This document shows positions 19,035 through 26,462 of a stretch of DNA of 64,000 nt, piece by piece. The stretch lies in assembly GCA_020072965.1 (NCBI GenBank), contig JAIQFY010000008.1, positions 124,001 through 188,000 on the forward strand, written 5' to 3'. Below the pieces are notes generated by a model. It had not been told where the DNA came from and ran no database searches. It saw only the letters and a program-made list of their open reading frames with translations. Both the position numbers and the translations under genes were made by a program. The stretch's first letter is position 1. Every line of letters starts with the position of its first letter. The DNA comes from Terriglobia bacterium. Lineage in GTDB: Bacteria > Acidobacteriota > Terriglobia > JAIQFV01.

Positions 19035-19502
19035 TCAGACTTTGACAATCCTCATTGGATGGCGCGGGGATTTCCGAATCAACACTTCAAGTGGCACATC
19101 CACGCGACCTTGACAATGTATTCCCCTCCCGCACTCATCCATGGTTTCGCATCGGCAGCAGTCAACCATCCTCCGCAGCAATTCCTGCATGGACTTGATC
19201 TGGTCCATTAGCCCGTCGAGCTCTGCAAGTTTTCGCTGTGAGAGCTTCTGCCAGCGTGTAAATGCCGGAGTGGTCTTGCGGAAGCCAAAAAACAATTGTC
19301 GGATTTCACCCAGGGTGAATCCGGACTGCTGCGCCCGCTGGATGACGGCAAGGCGATGAACGGCAATGGTGTCATAGCGCCGCTGCCCACTGATCCGCGG
19401 GGGTGGGGGAAGTATTCGCATCTGTTCGTAATAGCGGATCGCGGACGGCCGAAGCCCAGCTTGTCGCGCGACCTCGGAAATGGTCAGTTGTGTCATACAC
19501 AC
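19035..19502 (-). CDS. MerR family regulator, SoxR-like with altered cysteine pattern
   Basis: 155 residues. The N-terminal winged helix-turn-helix (TISEVARQAGLRPSAIRYYEQ) and RRYDTIAVHRLAVIQ match MerR regulators; a coiled dimerisation helix spans 80-112. The C-terminus has C115, C116, C118, C124 and C130. The spacing C116-x-C118-x5-C124 equals the last three [2Fe-2S] cysteines of SoxR (122, 124, 130), but the first SoxR Cys position is Val here and C115 is adjacent instead. It may bind a metal ion, metalloid or Fe-S cluster. It is divergent from the secreted protein at 19645, whose promoter has a 19-bp spacer and an 18-bp perfect dyad. The start could be ATG 19502 or 19496. Confidence 0.88.
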   Translation of the reverse strand: MCMTQLTISEVARQAGLRPSAIRYYEQMRILPPPPRISGQRRYDTIAVHRLAVIQRAQQSGFTLGEIRQLFFGFRKTTPAFTRWQKLSQRKLAELDGLMDQIKSMQELLRRMVDCCRCETMDECGRGIHCQGRVDVPLEVLIRKSPRHPMRIVKV

Positions 19503-19564
19503 ATTTTAAAACAATCCTGCGGTCGCAGCCCGCATTTGTGGACAACTTTTTACAGAAATCCTCC

Positions 19565-19595
19565 TTGCCTTCAAGTCGACTTGAAGTTGTAAGGT
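19565..19595 (+). promoter_or_regulatory. MerR-type promoter and operator for the 19645 gene
   Basis: -35 TTGCCT (19565-19570) and -10 TAAGGT (19590-19595) are separated by 19 bp, the lengthened spacer diagnostic of MerR-activated promoters. The spacer region carries an 18-bp perfect palindrome CTTCAAGTCGACTTGAAG (19569-19586), very like the SoxR box in spacing and core (TCAAGT..ACTTGA). It is positioned for the divergent MerR gene product to untwist and activate the promoter. Confidence 0.85.
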
Positions 19596-19644
19596 GCGTA
19601 CGCAAGCACATTGGACAACAAAAACTAGCGAGCGAGGAGGACGC

Positions 19645-20085
19645 ATGAAAACATCAGTTTCAGTCGCGTTAATGATGATGGTCCTGGGTGCCACGGCATT
19701 CTCGGACAAGGCCTTGCAGGGACAAACAGGTGCCCGGAGATCCAATCCCTCGGCACAGACAAAGGAAGAGACTCCCTTCTTCTGCGACCGGACGGCATTG
19801 ACGCCCGAGCAGAGAAAACGGCAAGGAGAACTCAGCAAGATATTGCGATCGACGGTATTGGGCGTTCAGGAATTGTCTGACGGGTATGAATTTGAATTTT
19901 CACCTGAGGCCTCCAACTACCAGGCGCTGACGGAATTTACCCTGCTGGAGCGGGCCTGCTGTCCGTTCTTTGATATCAGCATCCGGCTGGAGCGGGAAGG
20001 CGGCAAGCTGTGGTGGCGCCTGACGGGTCGGGAAGGAGTAAAATCGTTCATCCGGCCAGAGTTTTCTCCCTGGTTCAAACGATAA
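19645..20085 (+). CDS. Secreted small protein with ERACCPF cysteine motif (putative metal-stress protein)
   Basis: 146 residues. An earlier start at 19594 is possible, but GAGGAGG immediately before ATG 19645 and a signal peptide (MKTSVSVALMMMVLGATAFS) support this one. The mature protein has a Cys at FFCDRTALTPEQRKR, then YEFEFSP, then ERACCPFFDISIRLE and LWWRLTGREGVKSFI. Small cytoplasmic proteins with the pattern C...L...ERxCCxF...LxLTGPxG are familiar beside MerR or metal-resistance genes; this one is an exported form. The three cysteines could bind mercury, another metal or a metalloid (inference). It is controlled by the MerR-type promoter at 19565-19595. Confidence 0.75.
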   Translation: MKTSVSVALMMMVLGATAFSDKALQGQTGARRSNPSAQTKEETPFFCDRTALTPEQRKRQGELSKILRSTVLGVQELSDGYEFEFSPEASNYQALTEFTLLERACCPFFDISIRLEREGGKLWWRLTGREGVKSFIRPEFSPWFKR

Positions 20086-20378
20086 GCGGGGAAGGGTATC
20101 CCTCGAGGTTCTAAAAACTTTGGAGACAAAACAGGGGCCAGATCTCTTCTGCTCCACCATGGGTTGGAGCAATTAATGCAACTGTTCATACCGGACGAAG
20201 CTTCTGGAATGGAAGATGAAAGCGGGCTGTGGGCGAAATCCTCAGGCCGGGAAGGCGCCCGAAGGAGCCTTCCTCCAAGTCTGTTAGGAGCAGCCGAATT
20301 TGTTGACAAGTCACGGCTCAAAATGGAATGTGAATGCTCAAGGTGATAAAACATCCTGGCTTTGGGATGGCCTTTGCC

Positions 20379-20558
20379 TGCGCCAACGGCGCTGGGGAAT
20401 GGAGCCCAGCGTTAGCCGCCTTGCGGCTAACGCTGGGTCGGCATCGCCCCTCGGCCACAACCCCATCAGGGTTGTGAAACCATGGGTGGCTAGGGTTCCC
20501 AACGTAGGCCTGAAGAACGGGCCAACGTTGGGCTGTGAGACTCAGCGCCGTTGGCGCA
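20379..20558. mobile_element. MITE-like element with 16-bp terminal inverted repeats and three inner hairpins
   Basis: Termini TGCGCCAACGGCGCTG (20379-20394) and CAGCGCCGTTGGCGCA (20543-20558) are perfect inverted repeats. Inside are a 15-bp perfect stem with 3-nt loop (CCCAGCGTTAGCCGC at 20405-20419 with its complement at 20423-20437), ACAACCC/GGGTTGT (20457-20475, loop CATCA), and CCCAACGT/ACGTTGGG (20498-20505 with 20525-20532). It encodes no protein I can support. It could be a non-autonomous element or a structured RNA. The rest of 20086-20703 shows nothing recognisable. Confidence 0.7.
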
Positions 20559-20703
20559 GCTGTTTCCGAATGCCTCAAGGGAGCTCTGGATTTGAGCAAC
20601 ACCACGAAGGTATCTGGCCCTCACTGATTTCCACCGATTTGAGTCGACAATTGACTCGGGTTCAAAAAGCGATATCATCGTCTCCTCAAACGGATTCCTA
20701 ACG

Positions 20704-20865
20704 ATGAAAGGCCTTCTCTCTTTTTTGTGTGTCACTGTCGGCGGCGCCATCGGCTGGTGGCTGGGGGCGTTCGTGGGATTCATGACGGCCGTTTTTCTGA
20801 GCATCCTTGGTTCGGGCATTGGTCTCTACTTTGCCTTGCGCGTCCACCGGGAATACTTCGAGTAA
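20704..20865 (+). CDS. 53-residue hydrophobic membrane protein
   Basis: ATG 20704 to TAA 20863-20865. The product is MKGLLSFLCVTVGGAIGWWL followed by GAFVGFMTAVFLSILGSGIG and a charged tail LYFALRVHREYFE. It has two closely spaced glycine-rich hydrophobic segments and a basic/acidic C-terminus. Small proteins of this form (glycine-rich IG-W-G, GxMTA, SxxGxxxGxY patterns) recur in many bacteria without known function; I recall the pattern but cannot name the family. The coding-like composition and sensible topology support it. The ribosome site is weak. It is unlinked to a neighbouring operon. Confidence 0.65.
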   Translation: MKGLLSFLCVTVGGAIGWWLGAFVGFMTAVFLSILGSGIGLYFALRVHREYFE

Positions 20866-21154
20866 ACGGGGCAACGCTCGCGGTCAAATCTTTTCAATGC
20901 CAATTTGTTCTGAAGGCAGTGAATCCTGTTGCCCGAGAACCCGTTCTGAATGAAGAATGAAAAGTAAGTCCCGCTCTTGTTTCTTATCATCCCGTCGAGT
21001 GAACAAGATGACTGTGGGGCGCATATGTCGCGCTCTTTGCGATGGGGACCCGAATCGATTGCATCAAAGGAGTGGGAGGGCCTTTCACAGAAGGTGGCAG
21101 GCAGTGCACTTTCGCATACCAGCGCCTGAGTGGGAGACTTCTGTCGTCCGCCGG

Positions 21155-22711
21155 TTACGAAGGAACCCCGGCAAACTCCGGGACTTGTGGCTCCAGAGAT
21201 CCCACCGCTGCTTCGACCTCTTCAAGAATCTCGCACGATTTGACCAGGGTCTTCATCGCGTTGTGGTCCGTGTACAACGGGCGGTCGACATCGAGGTGTT
21301 CGACGTACTTGCGCACCACCCGGTGCGCTGTTTCGACTCCGGTTCCGTGACTGAAGTCGCGGAAATCCAGGGCTTGGGCGGCGGCCATGAATTCGATCCC
21401 AAGCACCCCGTAGGCGTTATCGATAATCTGGTTGTTCTTCAGGGCGGTGTTCATTCCCATGGAAACGAAATCTTCCTGGTCAGCAGCGGCCGGGATGGAG
21501 CCGATGGAGGCGGGGGCCGATAGCATACGTTGCTCCACGATGAGCGTATCGGCCGTGTATTGACTGAGCATCATACCGGAAAACATGCCCGCACCCTTGG
21601 TGAGGAACGCCGGCAGACCCACACTCAGCGCCGGGTTCGTCATCCTGTTGAGACGCCGCTCCGAAAGCACGCACACCATGGTAACGGCCACGCCAACCAT
21701 GTCCATGGGGAGTGAAACCGGGGAGCCCTGGAAGTTGGCGCCTGTGAGGGTGAGGTTTTCCTCGGGGAGGAAGATGGGGTTGTCGGCCACGGCGTTGAGT
21801 TCGATCTCGACCTGCTCCCTCGCAAACGCCAAGGCATCGTGCGCCGCTCCAATCACCTGGGGTGTGGACCGCATCGAGTAGGCATCCTGCACCTTGGTCT
21901 TGATCTTTCCCGACAACAAGTCGCTGCCCCGGATGCACTTCAGGATGGCGTTCGCGCTTCTCATGGCGCCGGGGAAGCCGCGAAGGTGGTGAAGTCTCAA
22001 GTCATAGGGTTTCAGATTTGCATAGAGGGCCTCGAGTGTCATGGCGCAGGCAATCTCGGCTTGCTTCAGCCAGCGGTTGATGTCGTAGAGCTGTAGTGCG
22101 CTCATGGCAGTCATCAAATTGGATCCGTTGATTGCCGCCAGACCGTCTCGAGCCTGCAAGCCCGGAACGGGGATTCCCGCACGTCTCATGGCCTCATTAC
22201 CTGGCAGCCGGTGCCCCTCATAGAATGCCTCCCCTTCTCCCATCAGGAGCAGTGCGATCTGTGACATCGGAGCGAGATCGCCGCTGGCGCCCACCGAACC
22301 CTTTTGGCATACCACCGGCGTCACCCCTTTGTTCAACATGTCGACGTAAGTCAGAGTGATCTCGGGGCGACAGCCCGAGTGGCCGCGCGCGTGGACGTTG
22401 ATCCGACTCGCCATGGCTCCGCGGACGAATTCAAGGGAGGCAGGATCTCCGATCCCCGCGGCATGGTTGTAAATGAGGTACCTTTGAAATTGCTTCACCT
22501 GGTCGTCATTCAGGACCACTTCGGAGAACTCCCCGATGCCCGTGTTGACCCCGTACATGATTTCGTGGGCTTCGATCTTTCGCTCGAGCATCGCGCGGCA
22601 CACCTTGATACGTTCCAGGGCTTGAGGGTGGAGCTCGACCTTCTCGCCGTGTCGCGCAATTCGTACGAGTTGCTCAATCGTTAATGAGGATCCATCGAGG
22701 ACGAAAGCCAT
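21155..22711 (-). CDS. Histidine/aromatic amino acid ammonia-lyase (HAL family)
   Basis: 518 residues; AAAGGA six bases before ATG 22711 sets the start, although the frame opens at 22777. Residue numbering matches Pseudomonas HutH: Y53, H83, the self-cyclising Ala142-Ser143-Gly144 of the MIO group and N195. A QED motif (ADQEDFVSM) is like the Glu414 region of HAL rather than the Gln of plant PAL. Residue 82, Ser in classical HAL (SHAAG), is Asn here (NHAAG), and the text around it diverges from standard HutH. The reaction is non-oxidative removal of ammonia, from L-His giving urocanate if it is HAL. No hutU, hutI or hutG lies nearby, so the substrate is not settled. Confidence 0.88.
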   Translation of the reverse strand: MAFVLDGSSLTIEQLVRIARHGEKVELHPQALERIKVCRAMLERKIEAHEIMYGVNTGIGEFSEVVLNDDQVKQFQRYLIYNHAAGIGDPASLEFVRGAMASRINVHARGHSGCRPEITLTYVDMLNKGVTPVVCQKGSVGASGDLAPMSQIALLLMGEGEAFYEGHRLPGNEAMRRAGIPVPGLQARDGLAAINGSNLMTAMSALQLYDINRWLKQAEIACAMTLEALYANLKPYDLRLHHLRGFPGAMRSANAILKCIRGSDLLSGKIKTKVQDAYSMRSTPQVIGAAHDALAFAREQVEIELNAVADNPIFLPEENLTLTGANFQGSPVSLPMDMVGVAVTMVCVLSERRLNRMTNPALSVGLPAFLTKGAGMFSGMMLSQYTADTLIVEQRMLSAPASIGSIPAAADQEDFVSMGMNTALKNNQIIDNAYGVLGIEFMAAAQALDFRDFSHGTGVETAHRVVRKYVEHLDVDRPLYTDHNAMKTLVKSCEILEEVEAAVGSLEPQVPEFAGVPS

Positions 22712-23106
22712 ACTCAGTCCTTTCACGAAATCGAGAATAGGGATCATCTTCCAAGCGCGGGGACAGCTTCTTCCCATGAAGTTGGCATAAGTACACAGGT
22801 ATGGATCGAAAGCCTCCCGCGATCAGCCATCCCTGAAATGGCTGAAATCTGGATTCATGATACGCAGTCGCGACGGTTGTCTCAAGAGAAAAGGATGAGA
22901 GGGACAGTCCCCCGAAAACGGGGACAGTCCCTCGCGCTCGTCACTCCTTGCAGCTTCTCTTTGCTCTTTCCATTCAAAACATCACTTTGCTTAAGCACCG
23001 AAAGACTGTAAACTCGTAATTGTCCTCATCGCAGGAGGCGCGATGTGGACTCCATCCGACCGGGCCCTGAAATTTATCAGGCGCATCCATTCAGAGGTGA
23101 AGATCC
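22712..23106. other. Intergenic region between divergent genes, with a paired GGGACAGTCCC unit
   Basis: About 395 nt between the ammonia-lyase gene (minus) and the DUF362 gene (plus). It should hold promoters for both, but I could not assign boxes confidently. Two copies of GGGACAGTCCC lie in tandem near 22910-22935, separated by a short A-rich loop and arranged so that the outer arms can pair. Nothing else was recognised. Confidence 0.5.
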
Positions 23107-24087
23107 ATGAAACGTCGCGATTTTCTGAGGCATTCTGCCGCGGGGGCCGCAGCCTTATCGATGCTGGGGCGAGAACTGCTATCGCCGGCAGAGGTCAAAA
23201 AGGCGAAGGTGGCTTTGGTCAAATCCCAAGATCGAATTCAAGGCGTTCAGGCCGCCTTGAAATTGCTTGAAGTTCCCTCACCGAGAGGGAAGAAGGTCCT
23301 GATCAAGCCGAATTTCAACACGGCGGATCCGACGCCGGGTTCCACGCATAACGACACACTGCGTCAGCTCGTCGTGGAGATGAAATCGCGCGGTGCTTCC
23401 CAAGTGTCCATTGGGGAGCGGAGTGGCCCGCCGAAGACAAGATCGGTCATGGAAGAAAAGGGCATCCCCGGACTGGCGCAGGAGCTGGGATTTGATGTCA
23501 TTGATTTCGAGGATCTGCCGGCGGACGGCTGGGTGCATGTCAACCCGCCGGGCAGCCACTGGCAGAATGGGTTCGACGTCGCGCGTCCTGTCACCGAGGC
23601 TGAATACCTTCTCTGGACCTGTTGTCTCAAGACGCACGCCTATGGCGGCATCTTCAGCATGTCAATCAAACTGGCTGTGGGGGTAACGCACAAGAGCCTG
23701 ATGCGCGAGCTCCATGGCGCCCGCCAGACCCATATGCGGCGCATGATCGCCGAGATTCATCAGGCTTTCAGGCCTCAGCTTATCGTCATGGACGGATTGG
23801 AGGCGTTTGTCGACGGCGGCCCCTCCAGCGGCAAGCGGGCAACTCCCGGAGTGATTGTCGCTGGAACAGACCGCATCGCGGTTGATGCTGTGGGTGTGGC
23901 AATTCTCAAACAGCTCGGTTCGAATGACGCGATCATGTCGCGAAAAATTTTCGAGCAGGAGCAGATTCAACGCGCCGTCGAGCTCGGCCTGGGAATCGGT
24001 GGGCCCGATCAGATCGAAATCGTAACTGCGGACGCGGGGAGTCGTAGTTACAGTGATGAGCTCAAAGTAATTCTTGCACAGGGTTGA
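23107..24087 (+). CDS. Tat-exported DUF362 domain protein
   Basis: 326 residues with AGAGGTGA before ATG 23107. The N-terminus MKRRDFLRHSAAGAAALSML is a twin-arginine signal, pointing to folded export. The body shows the DUF362 pattern: KVLIKPNFN near 60-68, then a central region with CCLKTHAYGG and a C-terminal DAVGVAILK. DUF362 proteins are of uncertain function; some members are fused to ferredoxin domains, but no CxxCxxC cluster is present here. The gene is alone, divergent from the ammonia-lyase and convergent with the AraC regulator. A cofactor is suspected from Tat export but is not evident. Confidence 0.85.
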   Translation: MKRRDFLRHSAAGAAALSMLGRELLSPAEVKKAKVALVKSQDRIQGVQAALKLLEVPSPRGKKVLIKPNFNTADPTPGSTHNDTLRQLVVEMKSRGASQVSIGERSGPPKTRSVMEEKGIPGLAQELGFDVIDFEDLPADGWVHVNPPGSHWQNGFDVARPVTEAEYLLWTCCLKTHAYGGIFSMSIKLAVGVTHKSLMRELHGARQTHMRRMIAEIHQAFRPQLIVMDGLEAFVDGGPSSGKRATPGVIVAGTDRIAVDAVGVAILKQLGSNDAIMSRKIFEQEQIQRAVELGLGIGGPDQIEIVTADAGSRSYSDELKVILAQG

Positions 24088-24141
24088 GATTGAAAGGTCA
24101 AACCTTCCCGTGCTCGTCTCGTCCGCGTCCAAATCCGTCTT

Positions 24142-24927
24142 TCAAAGTGGATTTTTGAAATAGCGGTGAGGGCTGGCTCCAAGCATCCTCTTGAACATTG
24201 AGATGAAGGCACTGGGGGTGCTGTAACCGGCCTCCAGGGCAGCATTCGTAATGTTTTCCCCCGCGGCAAGCAATCGCATGGCATGCATGAGGCGAAGTTG
24301 CTGCCTCCATTTCCCAAAGCTCATGCTGGTTTCCAACTGGAATAACCTTTCCACCGTCCTCTTGCTGGCCCCGGCCGTCTTGCAGATCTCTTCCAGCGGG
24401 CGCTGATCGCCCGGATCATTCAAGAGAATTTGTGCGACCCTGACGGCCCTGGAGTCTCGAGGACTGGGGAGCTGAAGGGGGATGGCTCGGACTGTTTCCA
24501 GTTGGTCTACAAGAAAATCGAGCAGATGAGACTGAATACGGACTTTGCTGCTTAACCTGGGGAATTTGCAGGCGTGGAGAATCAACTCCCGCAATAGGAG
24601 TGATACATTCACTACACAGCAGCTCCTCGGAAGAGCATGCATGAGAGCTGACTTCAAATACAGGGTCCGCATGGAGACGGCGCCGGACATGGTGATTCCA
24701 TGCGGAACTCGCGCTGGAATCCACACGGCGCGTTGCGTAGGCACCACCCAGGTCCCCTCATCTGTTCGGACCGTCATGACCCCCTGGGACGCGTACACCA
24801 GCTGATCTCGGTCATGATAATGCCGGGGAACAACATAACCGTCCGGAAAGTCGTAGGTCAGCGTGGTGACCCGGGCGGTGGGATGACCCCGCGGGTCAAA
24901 AAATGGGGACTGACGTATCTTCAACAT
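24142..24927 (-). CDS. AraC family transcriptional regulator with cupin sensor
   Basis: 261 residues. The N-terminal AraC-type cupin (about 15-95) has PRHYHDRDQLVYASQGVMTV and WIPARVPHGI. The C-terminal double helix-turn-helix (160-258) has RPLEEICKTAGASKRTVERLF and ITNAALEAGYSTPSAFISMFKRMLG followed by SPHRYF. This arrangement is that of NimR/YdeO-like regulators that often control a neighbouring transporter. Here the divergent neighbour (84 nt away) is a VOC protein, which may be its target. The effector is unknown. An alternative upstream start was not seen. Confidence 0.9.
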   Translation of the reverse strand: MLKIRQSPFFDPRGHPTARVTTLTYDFPDGYVVPRHYHDRDQLVYASQGVMTVRTDEGTWVVPTQRAVWIPARVPHGITMSGAVSMRTLYLKSALMHALPRSCCVVNVSLLLRELILHACKFPRLSSKVRIQSHLLDFLVDQLETVRAIPLQLPSPRDSRAVRVAQILLNDPGDQRPLEEICKTAGASKRTVERLFQLETSMSFGKWRQQLRLMHAMRLLAAGENITNAALEAGYSTPSAFISMFKRMLGASPHRYFKNPL

Positions 24928-25011
24928 TTCTTGTCATAATATCGAAAGAATGTAAACCGGTCTACCAGTAATATATTCAGGGTTTCCCAATAAAGAAATG
25001 AGGAGGGCTCC

Positions 25012-25389
25012 ATGCTAGGTTCATCAAAGCTTGTGGCGTTTGTTCCCACTCAGGACTACAAGAAAGCCAGATCGTTCTATGAAGGGGTGTTAGGGCTTGG
25101 TTTTGTGAGCGAGGATCGATTTGCACTGGTGGTGGATGCCGGCGGCATCACGGTGCGGATCACGAAGGTTCCAGACTTTAGACTTCACAAGTATACCATC
25201 CTGGGATGGGAAGTTTCCCAGATCGAGAAAATGGTGTCGGGGCTCGAGGAGCAGGGAGTCCAGTTCGAGCGGTACGGATTGCCTGGACAAGACGAACGCG
25301 GGATCTGGACAACGCCGAATGGCGACAAGGTGGCCTGGTTCAAAGACCCCGACGGCAATATTCTGTCTCTGTCACAACACGCTTCTTAG
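25012..25389 (+). CDS. VOC (glyoxalase/dioxygenase) superfamily protein
   Basis: 125 residues with GAGGAGGG before ATG 25012. Paired beta-alpha-beta-beta-beta modules: FVPTQDYKKARSFYEGVLGL in the N-terminal half and IEKMVSGLEEQGVQFERYG ... WFKDPDGNILSLSQ in the C-terminal half. The C-terminal DPDGN is the classic VOC signature. Metal ligands are not clear: the C-terminal half lacks the usual Glu of glyoxalase I, so a catalytic role cannot be assumed. It is divergent from the AraC regulator and followed by a strong terminator at 25414-25448. Confidence 0.85.
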   Translation: MLGSSKLVAFVPTQDYKKARSFYEGVLGLGFVSEDRFALVVDAGGITVRITKVPDFRLHKYTILGWEVSQIEKMVSGLEEQGVQFERYGLPGQDERGIWTTPNGDKVAWFKDPDGNILSLSQHAS

Positions 25390-25413
25390 CGAATGGGGTT
25401 GGTCGCTTTGGTA

Positions 25414-25448
25414 GCCCCGCCGCGCTCTTGCGGCGGGGGCTCTTTTTT
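25414..25448 (+). terminator. Rho-independent terminator of the VOC gene
   Basis: Stem arms GCCCCGCCGC (25414-25423) and GCGGCGGGGGC (25430-25440) with loop GCTCTT, followed by TCTTTTTTG. It lies 25 nt after the stop codon. Its core is repeated in inverted orientation at 25555-25577, so it may derive from a dispersed hairpin repeat. Confidence 0.8.
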
Positions 25449-25554
25449 GAATTCCCGATGACTTATGCATCAAGGAAGATTCCACTTCACATGTTTATTG
25501 GTGCATCTCTATGGCTCCTGACACGAACCAACAGGATGACACCTTCAGACACCC

Positions 25555-25582
25555 GCCCCCGCCGCAAGAGCGCGGCGAGGCG
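25555..25582. repeat. Inverted second copy of the 25418-25440 hairpin
   Basis: Bases 25555-25577 are the exact reverse complement (23 nt) of 25418-25440, 115 bp away. Each copy is itself a near-palindrome, so the pair could form a cruciform or one long stem. The remainder of 25390-25851 shows no supported gene. Confidence 0.75.
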
Positions 25583-25851
25583 ACCAGGGCTGCAAACCCT
25601 CGACATTCGCGCAGTCATGACACGAACCTTTTGAACCTCCTCCCCTCTTTTCTCCTCTTGACTTCCGGTGTTCCCTCATAGATGATTCGCTCACGTAGTC
25701 GGGGGCGTCCGAACGGCTGCTGAACCCAAGGGGTTCGCAGACTCGCCGGTGATTGGAAATGACTCTAATATCCGGGGTTCCCTATCCGACAGGTTTGACG
25801 CCGATGCACGCGTATTTCGGTCAAACTCTCCTTTAGAAAACGAGCATACCC

Positions 25852-26316
25852 ATGAAAGAAATTATCAACTTCAAACTGAATGGTGAATCCACGAAACTCG
25901 ATACGGAAGGCGACCGGATGCTGCTCTGGGTTCTGCGCACGGACCTGGGACTCACGGGAACGAAATTCGGTTGTGGTGAAAACCTGTGCGGAGCTTGCAC
26001 GGTGGTGGTGGGGAAGGAGGCGGTACGGTCGTGCCAACTTCCCGTGCGGGAGATTCGCGGCAAAGAGGTCACAACCATTGAGGGCCTGGCTGGAAACGGG
26101 ACTCTCCATCCTTTACAGGAAGCATTTGCCGAGCACGGGGCGCTGCAATGTGGTTTCTGCACCCCTGGCATGATCATGAACGCCTATGCCCTGTTGCGGA
26201 AGAATGCCAGACCAACCCGGGATCAGATCATCCAGGGGATGGACCAAAACTTATGCCGGTGCGCGGCTCATAAGCGGATTGTCGAAGCCATCGAAAGCGT
26301 GGCGAAGAAGGTGTAG
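25852..26316 (+). CDS. Molybdenum hydroxylase (2Fe-2S) small subunit, IorA/CoxS-like
   Basis: 154 residues, typical for a two-cluster small subunit. The N-terminal plant-type ferredoxin domain has the cysteines in GCGENLCGACTVVVG and then SCQLP. The helical second domain has CGFCTPGMIM and CRCAAHKRI. It carries electrons from the Mo-cofactor in the large subunit 146 nt downstream. No FAD-binding (CoxM-type) subunit is present, so this is the two-subunit isoquinoline 1-oxidoreductase or nicotinate dehydrogenase type, which typically passes electrons to a cytochrome or quinone. A cytochrome gene is not adjacent. The start has no strong ribosome site. Confidence 0.95.
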   Translation: MKEIINFKLNGESTKLDTEGDRMLLWVLRTDLGLTGTKFGCGENLCGACTVVVGKEAVRSCQLPVREIRGKEVTTIEGLAGNGTLHPLQEAFAEHGALQCGFCTPGMIMNAYALLRKNARPTRDQIIQGMDQNLCRCAAHKRIVEAIESVAKKV

Positions 26317-26391
26317 ATTCCAGAATTTTAAAGTTGTGGGAATTAGTCTGACGTCGGCTGAGTATGTAACAGGAGCCATCTTTCGCAGCAG

Positions 26392-26426
26392 GAGAAGTCA
26401 GAAGTCAGAGATCGGAAGTCGGAAGA
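26392..26426. repeat. Heptanucleotide-period repeat, 5 units
   Basis: Consecutive 7-mers GAGAAGT, CAGAAGT, CAGAGAT, CGGAAGT and CGGAAGA between the small and large subunit genes of the molybdenum hydroxylase. It shares the exact 7-nt period, but not the unit sequence, with the arrays at 4579-4606 and 28884-28932. Confidence 0.75.
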
Positions 26427-26462
26427 AGAACGCAATCGCTGTTCAATGATCCGAGGCTAATC

